Shown here: one piece after another, positions 59,758 to 64,000 of the stretch
Layout: each line of letters starts with the position of its first letter
Numbering within the stretch: the stretch's first letter is position 1
DNA from: an uncultured Prevotellaceae bacterium
Lineage (GTDB): Bacteria; Bacteroidota; Bacteroidia; Bacteroidales; Bacteroidaceae
Length of the DNA stretch: 64,000 nt
NCBI GenBank assembly: GCA_900318815.1
Contig: ONMA01000019.1
Coordinates: forward strand, 1 to 64,000
Reading direction: 5' to 3'
Notes under the pieces: generated by a model
Databases searched by the model: none
What the model was told of the DNA's origin: nothing
The model's input: the letters and a program-made list of their open reading frames with translations, nothing else
Translations under genes and position numbers: made by a program

Positions 59758-60339
59758 ATGAACGAGATAAATTGGAGCGAAAACATGATGATTGTCGATG
59801 CCGACTACGTTGACCGTGTGGCATTCGACCTGACGGTCAACTTCGAGCGGATGCTGAACCGTCGTATTCCGCAGGCCGACCTGGCCCGCTGGATTGACTG
59901 CGTAGCCTTAGACGGCGGACTGCGCGAAGGCGAACACGAGACCCAAGTGGTGCTCATTCACGACAAGCAGAACATGGGGTTGAAGAACTTTCTCCCTGGG
60001 CACTACGACTCGGAGTTGCATGCCAAGGCTTTCAAAGACCACTTGGGCGAGTTCGCCATCAGTGCCCTGCCCGTAGAAGCCCTGACCACCAAAGAGGACT
60101 TCTTCATCGAGACCTTGCAGCTGGTAGGCCAACAAAAGGAGGTGAAGCGCATCATGGTAGTGCCCGACGATAATATATATAATAAGGTGCGTGCCGTACT
60201 GAACAAGATGGACGACGAGAAGCGCATCACCGTCTTCTCCATGCAGCCCATGCCGGGCGGCAACTTCCGTCAGGAAATCCTTGGCTACTCGCTCATGGCC
60301 GCTTTAGGCATACGCGGCGAAGAGATTCATCCCGAATAG
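59758..60339 (+). CDS. Conserved Bacteroidales protein of unknown function
   Basis: 193 aa, no signal peptide, cytoplasmic. Starts MNEINWSENMMIVDADYVDR. It is an alternating alpha/beta protein (TQVVLIHDKQN, KRIMVVPDDNIYNKVRAVLN, ITVFSMQPMPG), suggesting a Rossmann-like three-layer fold, but no nucleotide-binding or catalytic motif is obvious. It is first in an operon with the MscS channel gene, which starts 39 bases after its stop. The pairing may point to an osmotic stress role, which is only an inference. Confidence 0.8.
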   Translation: MNEINWSENMMIVDADYVDRVAFDLTVNFERMLNRRIPQADLARWIDCVALDGGLREGEHETQVVLIHDKQNMGLKNFLPGHYDSELHAKAFKDHLGEFAISALPVEALTTKEDFFIETLQLVGQQKEVKRIMVVPDDNIYNKVRAVLNKMDDEKRITVFSMQPMPGGNFRQEILGYSLMAALGIRGEEIHPE

Positions 60340-60378
60340 GACTTGACATATCAACCTTTTAAATAACTCATAAAAACT

Positions 60379-61227
60379 ATGGTAGAAAAACTTCTTTCCC
60401 CAGAGACCTACTCCCTGTTGGTGGAGTGGATGCTCAACTTTTGCAAGAACGCCATCGTGGCGATTATCGTCTATTTCATTGGCAGTTGGATCATCAAGTG
60501 GGGCATACGTCTCATCACGAAGATGCTGGAACGCAGCAAGGTAGAGAAATCGCTCTACACGTTCCTTACCAGCATCGTCAACGTGGTGGCATGGTTCCTG
60601 CTCATCATCGTCATCGTCAGCATCCTGGGCATCGAGACCTCGTCGTTCATTGCCCTGTTCGCATCGGCTGGCGTCGCCATCGGCATGGCCCTGAGCGGCA
60701 CGCTGCAGAACTTCGCCGGCGGCGTGATGATTCTCCTCTTCAAGCCCTTCAAGGTGGGCGACTTCATCGAGGCGCAAGGCTATGCCGGCGTGGTCAAGGA
60801 GATTCAGATTTTCAACACCATCATCCGCACGGGCGACGCACAGATTATCATCATCCCCAACGGCGGTCTCTCCACGGGCACAATGAAGAACTCCACGAAG
60901 GAACCGTATCGCCGTGTAGACCTGGACTTCCAGTTCTGCTATGGGGCCGACTACAATGAGGTTCGCCAGGCCATTGCCGACATCATCGAGGCTAACCCCT
61001 TGGTGCTGAAAGGCCCGGTAGCCGACTCCGAGATTGTGGCGGCTCCATGGTATGGCTTAGGCAGCTTAGGCGACAGCGGCGTAGTCATCAAGACACGTTC
61101 GTGGTGCAAGGGCGAGGACTACTGGGCCGTCTACTTCGGCCTCAACGAGACCATCTACCAGACGCTGAAGGAGCGCGGCTTCATGTTCCCCTTCAACCGC
61201 ATGGACGTGACAATCCTAAACAAATAG
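60379..61227 (+). CDS. mscS: MscS-family small-conductance mechanosensitive channel
   Basis: 282 aa. Three membrane helices in the first 130 residues: AIVAIIVYFIGSWIIKWGI, IVNVVAWFLLIIVIVSILGI and the pore helix FIALFASAGVAIGMALSGTL with its glycine and alanine pattern, then QNFAGGVMILLFKPFKVGDFI, the MscS signature leading into the beta domain and the C-terminal alpha/beta cage. It opens under membrane tension to release solutes on osmotic downshock. The length fits the short MscS type. The element at 61248-61331 follows and may terminate the transcript. Confidence 0.95.
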   Translation: MVEKLLSPETYSLLVEWMLNFCKNAIVAIIVYFIGSWIIKWGIRLITKMLERSKVEKSLYTFLTSIVNVVAWFLLIIVIVSILGIETSSFIALFASAGVAIGMALSGTLQNFAGGVMILLFKPFKVGDFIEAQGYAGVVKEIQIFNTIIRTGDAQIIIIPNGGLSTGTMKNSTKEPYRRVDLDFQFCYGADYNEVRQAIADIIEANPLVLKGPVADSEIVAAPWYGLGSLGDSGVVIKTRSWCKGEDYWAVYFGLNETIYQTLKERGFMFPFNRMDVTILNK

Positions 61228-61247
61228 TAACAAGATTTATTTAAAAA

Positions 61248-61331
61248 CAACGGATTTCACGGATTAAACGGATTTTCTAAGTTGCTGATTATCAGCGGTA
61301 CTTAAATCCGTATAATCCGTGAAATCCGTTG
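61248..61331. repeat. Palindromic mini-element with direct-repeat arms (ACGGATT type)
   Basis: Arms of 28 bases (61248-61275 and 61304-61331) are complementary with one mismatch, each made of three copies of an ACGGATT word. The 28-base loop contains AAGTTGCTGATTATCAG (61279-61295), identical to 44310-44326. It lies between two convergent genes. Confidence 0.85.
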
Positions 61332-61364
61332 TAGTTAATGATGACAAGCCCTCACGTTTAGTAT

Positions 61365-63863
61365 TCAAAGGCGAAGGGTTATTTTCTTTCCCTTATAGAG
61401 AATATCCTTCGCCTGTTTTCCATTCACCATTACCGTTATCTTTTGCTGCTTCGCCATACCGGGATAGCTGCCTTTGCGTGTACCGATGGTGAGCTGGCGG
61501 CGAGCATCGTCCCACTGTAACAGGATGCGGCTCTGCGCCCCCTGCTCGTAAGCATTGCTATGTCCGTCGTCTTCATATAGGGTAAAGGTGGCATCGGCTC
61601 CCGTATAGACGCGAATCTGGAGCGGCTCGTCGGTCTTCTCGACCGTAGACTGGCGGTCGGGACCATACGGAAGGATGCTTCCACCACGCACGAAGACGGG
61701 GATGAAGGTCTCGTCGACTGTACTCTTCACCGTCGTGCCGCCTGCATAGTGGCGGTTGGTGCGGAAGTCGTACCAGCCAGCCTCGTTCTTAGGCAGATAG
61801 GTAGACCACTCGGTGACGTCTGGCTCCGTGACGGGACTCACGAGGAGCGAGCGTCCGAACATATATTCATACTGCTGGCGCAGCGCCTCGGCATCGTTGC
61901 TGAAGTCGAAGACCAACGGGCGCATCAGCGTGCCTCCATCGAACGCGATACCCGCCGCATAGCTGTAGACGTATGGCAGCAGGCGGTAACGCTCACGCAG
62001 ACACTCACCAATAACCGTTTGTGCCTCGTTGCCATAGCGCCAAGGTTCGGTGTCGCTCATATAGCCATGCACACGCATCAGGGGCAGATAGACGCTGGTC
62101 TCAATCCAGCGCAGCATCCTGCGGATATAGGCCTGGTCTGAATACTGATTGCCGGGGCGGAAGAAACCGCCTGCATCGTAGGTCCACCAAGGCATGCCTG
62201 CGGCCTGCATACCGAGGCCCGCGACGATTTGCCTGCGGAAGGTTTCCCAGTCGTTGCCCACGTCGCCACTCCACATCGCCGAGCCATAACGCTGAATGCC
62301 CGGGAATCCGCAGCGAGTGAGGATCATGGGACGCCGGTTGGGGGCGTCCTTCCGCAATCCCTCGTAGACGGTCTTGTTGACCAGCAGCGGATAGACGTTG
62401 CGCACCTCTTCGCCACTCCATTTCCCGTTGTTTACCCGCCGACCGGCCAGGTCGTCGTTCTCAGGCTCCGTGGCATCCTGCCACCAGGCATCAATGCCTA
62501 ACGGAACGAGCCGCTCACTGAAGTTCTTCCAATAGGCCGCCGCCGCATCGGGGCTGAAGAAGTCTATCCAGTCGGTGCCGGGAATATAGTGCCCGTCGGC
62601 CAACATCTGCTTTCCCACCTCCGAACTTTTGTCAATCTTCGACCACACACTGACCATGAGCCGCATGCCCATCTGGTGCAGACTGTCGGTCAATGCCTTG
62701 GGATCGGGATAGAACTGCTCATCGAACCGCATGGCATTCCACCCATACTTGCCCCAGTACTGCCAGTCCTGCACAAGGACATCGACTGGCAGGTGCTCTC
62801 TGTGGAAGTGCTGGGCAGTAGTGAGAATCTCGTCGGACGAATGGAAACGCTCGCGACAATGGATATAGCCCAGAGCCCACTGCGGCATCAGGGGCGAAGG
62901 TCCCGTCAGTTCCCTCAACGAGGCAATGACCTCATCGGGAGTCCCGACAAACACGGTATAGTCGACTGCCGTTGCTACTGGCGAGCGGAACACCGTTTCG
63001 TCCTTTACCTTATTATAATATAAGATGGGAGTGTCGCCTTTCGACAGTTCGGCCGTCACCGTATGCTTGCCTGCCGCGAGGCTGACGATGGCCGAGGCCG
63101 TAGGTGGTAGCCAAAGGTTCTTCATCTCGATGACCGTCTTCCCGTCGATCATCAGGTTATGCCTGCGAGCCATCTTCTGCCCCACGTCGAGCAGCAGCGA
63201 GTAGTCGCCTCCCTCGGGAATGTCGAGCGTGGCCTCGAAGATGTTGCGCTCGCGCACTTCCTGCTTGCCTCCCTCGGTCGAGGTGACGTTGACCACCTCG
63301 CTGCCACCCGACCCTTCACGCTTGTCAAGGGTGATGTACTGGTCGGAAGGATTGAACTCCGTCAGGCCATAGTTGTTCCACAGCAGACCATAGCCCTTGC
63401 TCGACAAGAGCATGGGAATGGAAATCTGCGTGTTCACCTGCGTCAGCCTCCGCGAAAGGCCGCGCACATTGGCATAGCCGTCCTGGAACTGGCCGAGGCC
63501 AAAGAGGCATTCGTCCTTCGGCGAAGTAAAGGCCAGTGTGGCCGTTCCATTGACAAGCTGGTGGCGGGTAGCCGTAAAGACCACCTGTCCGGCTTTGTTC
63601 TCTATGCTGACGGTCTGCCTGGCGGCATCAATATTTACCTTGACATCCCCAGAAGTCACCTCGTCGTGCCTGACATAGAGCCAGTCGGGCAGATTGCCTT
63701 TGTCTGTTGCGGGGGATTTGTAATCCCCCGCTTCCACATACTGTATGCGCACGGCATTGCGTGCCACGGTCTTTACCATCAGTTCTCCCTTTCCGAAAGG
63801 CACGGCCTTTGCACTTGTCAGGCAAAGCAGCCCTGTCATGATGCACCATAAAGTCTTTCTCAT
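61365..63863 (-). CDS. GH31 alpha-glycosidase (alpha-xylosidase or alpha-glucosidase type), secreted
   Basis: 832 aa. Signal peptide TGLLCLTSAKA. N-terminal beta domain, then a segment at about residues 210-290 (GDYSLLLDVGQKMARRHNLM, AGKHTVTAELSKGDTPIL) that resembles the PA14 insertion of Bacteroidetes alpha-xylosidases. The GH31 barrel has ALGYIHCRERFHSSDEIL, the nucleophile region WWQDATEPENDD (Asp about 461) and the acid/base region AMWSGDVGNDWE (Asp about 533). The YPxIS-like C-terminal beta domains are complete. The PA14-like insert favours xyloglucan-type alpha-xylosidase over starch-type enzymes. A GC-rich palindrome (63709-63731) encodes EAGDYKSPA in the N-terminal domain. Probably transcribed from the gene further upstream. 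Confidence 0.9.
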   Translation of the reverse strand: MRKTLWCIMTGLLCLTSAKAVPFGKGELMVKTVARNAVRIQYVEAGDYKSPATDKGNLPDWLYVRHDEVTSGDVKVNIDAARQTVSIENKAGQVVFTATRHQLVNGTATLAFTSPKDECLFGLGQFQDGYANVRGLSRRLTQVNTQISIPMLLSSKGYGLLWNNYGLTEFNPSDQYITLDKREGSGGSEVVNVTSTEGGKQEVRERNIFEATLDIPEGGDYSLLLDVGQKMARRHNLMIDGKTVIEMKNLWLPPTASAIVSLAAGKHTVTAELSKGDTPILYYNKVKDETVFRSPVATAVDYTVFVGTPDEVIASLRELTGPSPLMPQWALGYIHCRERFHSSDEILTTAQHFHREHLPVDVLVQDWQYWGKYGWNAMRFDEQFYPDPKALTDSLHQMGMRLMVSVWSKIDKSSEVGKQMLADGHYIPGTDWIDFFSPDAAAAYWKNFSERLVPLGIDAWWQDATEPENDDLAGRRVNNGKWSGEEVRNVYPLLVNKTVYEGLRKDAPNRRPMILTRCGFPGIQRYGSAMWSGDVGNDWETFRRQIVAGLGMQAAGMPWWTYDAGGFFRPGNQYSDQAYIRRMLRWIETSVYLPLMRVHGYMSDTEPWRYGNEAQTVIGECLRERYRLLPYVYSYAAGIAFDGGTLMRPLVFDFSNDAEALRQQYEYMFGRSLLVSPVTEPDVTEWSTYLPKNEAGWYDFRTNRHYAGGTTVKSTVDETFIPVFVRGGSILPYGPDRQSTVEKTDEPLQIRVYTGADATFTLYEDDGHSNAYEQGAQSRILLQWDDARRQLTIGTRKGSYPGMAKQQKITVMVNGKQAKDILYKGKKITLRL

Positions 63864-63897
63864 AGCTTTTATTTAAGTTTTTTATCTATCTAAACAT

Positions 63898-63914
63898 CCC
63901 TCCCTTCGGGAGGG
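63898..63914. repeat. GC-rich hairpin CCCTCCC/GGGAGGG
   Basis: 7-bp stem with loop TTC, between the GH31 gene and the stop of the gene upstream; the same type of GGGAGGG hairpin is found inside the legumain-fusion signal peptide (9065-9085). Confidence 0.65.
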
Positions 63915-63932
63915 CTTGGGTGGGCTTTTTTA

Positions 63933-64000
63933 CTACTTCTTCAAATATTTAGCCAATGGGCTATTGTTCTTTCGCAGCCCCACAGCCATGCTTTGGGCAT
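63933..64000 (-). CDS. C-terminal end of a gene extending past the right edge
   Basis: Twenty-one codons before a TAG at 63933-63935 read AQSMAVGLRKNSPLAKYLKK, which has a natural protein-like ending on the same strand as the GH31 gene. The gap to GH31 is 69 bases, so the two may form an operon. The family cannot be told from so little. Confidence 0.45.
   Translation of the reverse strand, partial: AQSMAVGLRKNNSPLAKYLKK

Overview
The window looks like chromosomal DNA of a Bacteroidales bacterium, most likely Prevotella or a close relative (Prevotellaceae). The signs are a full-length SprA (type IX secretion translocon), type IX-style C-terminal tails, giant BspA-like leucine-rich-repeat proteins, many CGGDDDDD-type lipoproteins, a family GH51/GH31/DUF4450 sugar-degrading set, and the Bacteroidetes promoter signature TAnnTTTG with an upstream TTG/TTTG box in front of many genes. 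The genus is an inference; no rRNA gene is present.

Layout. 1-11 kb: a truncated AAA-ATPase/PD-(D/E)XK gene, a periplasm-sensing PP2C/SpoIIE-type phosphatase, a proline-iminopeptidase-like hydrolase, two small secreted proteins, a lipoprotein pair (a BMP-type binding protein plus a binding-protein/legumain fusion) and a PIN-type toxin-antitoxin module. 11-29.5 kb: one long minus-strand operon: secreted alpha/beta hydrolase, secreted endonuclease/exonuclease/phosphatase protein, T9SS-tailed protein, a 2253-aa BspA-like protein, a lipoprotein, and a second, duplicated BspA-like protein whose 3' end is frameshifted. 29.5-31 kb: a membrane protein and a membrane-tethered AraC-type regulator with matching repeats in both promoter regions. 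31-44 kb: sprA, then parC, a DUF3316 protein and an S41 peptidase, followed by tRNA-Leu and tRNA-Val.

44.2-52.5 kb is an accessory region. An AT-rich stretch begins at the tRNAs and carries a palindromic mini-element, 22-bp iterons, a zinc-ribbon protein, an EcoRI-type adenine methyltransferase directly followed by a DUF262-HNH nuclease, and a separate ATPase/TOPRIM-like pair. I read it as a defence island; the methyltransferase/DUF262-HNH pairing is the best candidate for an undescribed restriction-like system. Next come a DUF2442 gene with a broken DUF4160 partner, then a PD-(D/E)XK 'Rpn-like' gene lying between two copies of the 3' end of ruvA, which looks like an insertion that regenerated the end of ruvA.

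52.5-64 kb returns to core and polysaccharide genes: ruvA, GH51 arabinofuranosidase, DUF4450 glycosidase, rhaD, a conserved small protein with an MscS channel, and a GH31 glycosidase; arabinose/rhamnose-type plant polymer use is the likely theme. A 230-bp chain of seven hairpins lies upstream of the MscS operon.

A recurring theme is short palindromic or tandem DNA: intergenic elements whose inverted arms are built of short direct repeats (two share the core AAGTTGCTGATTATCAG), and related mini-repeats inside open reading frames (legumain fusion, EEP protein, sprA, parC, DUF4450 glycosidase, GH31), always keeping the frame.
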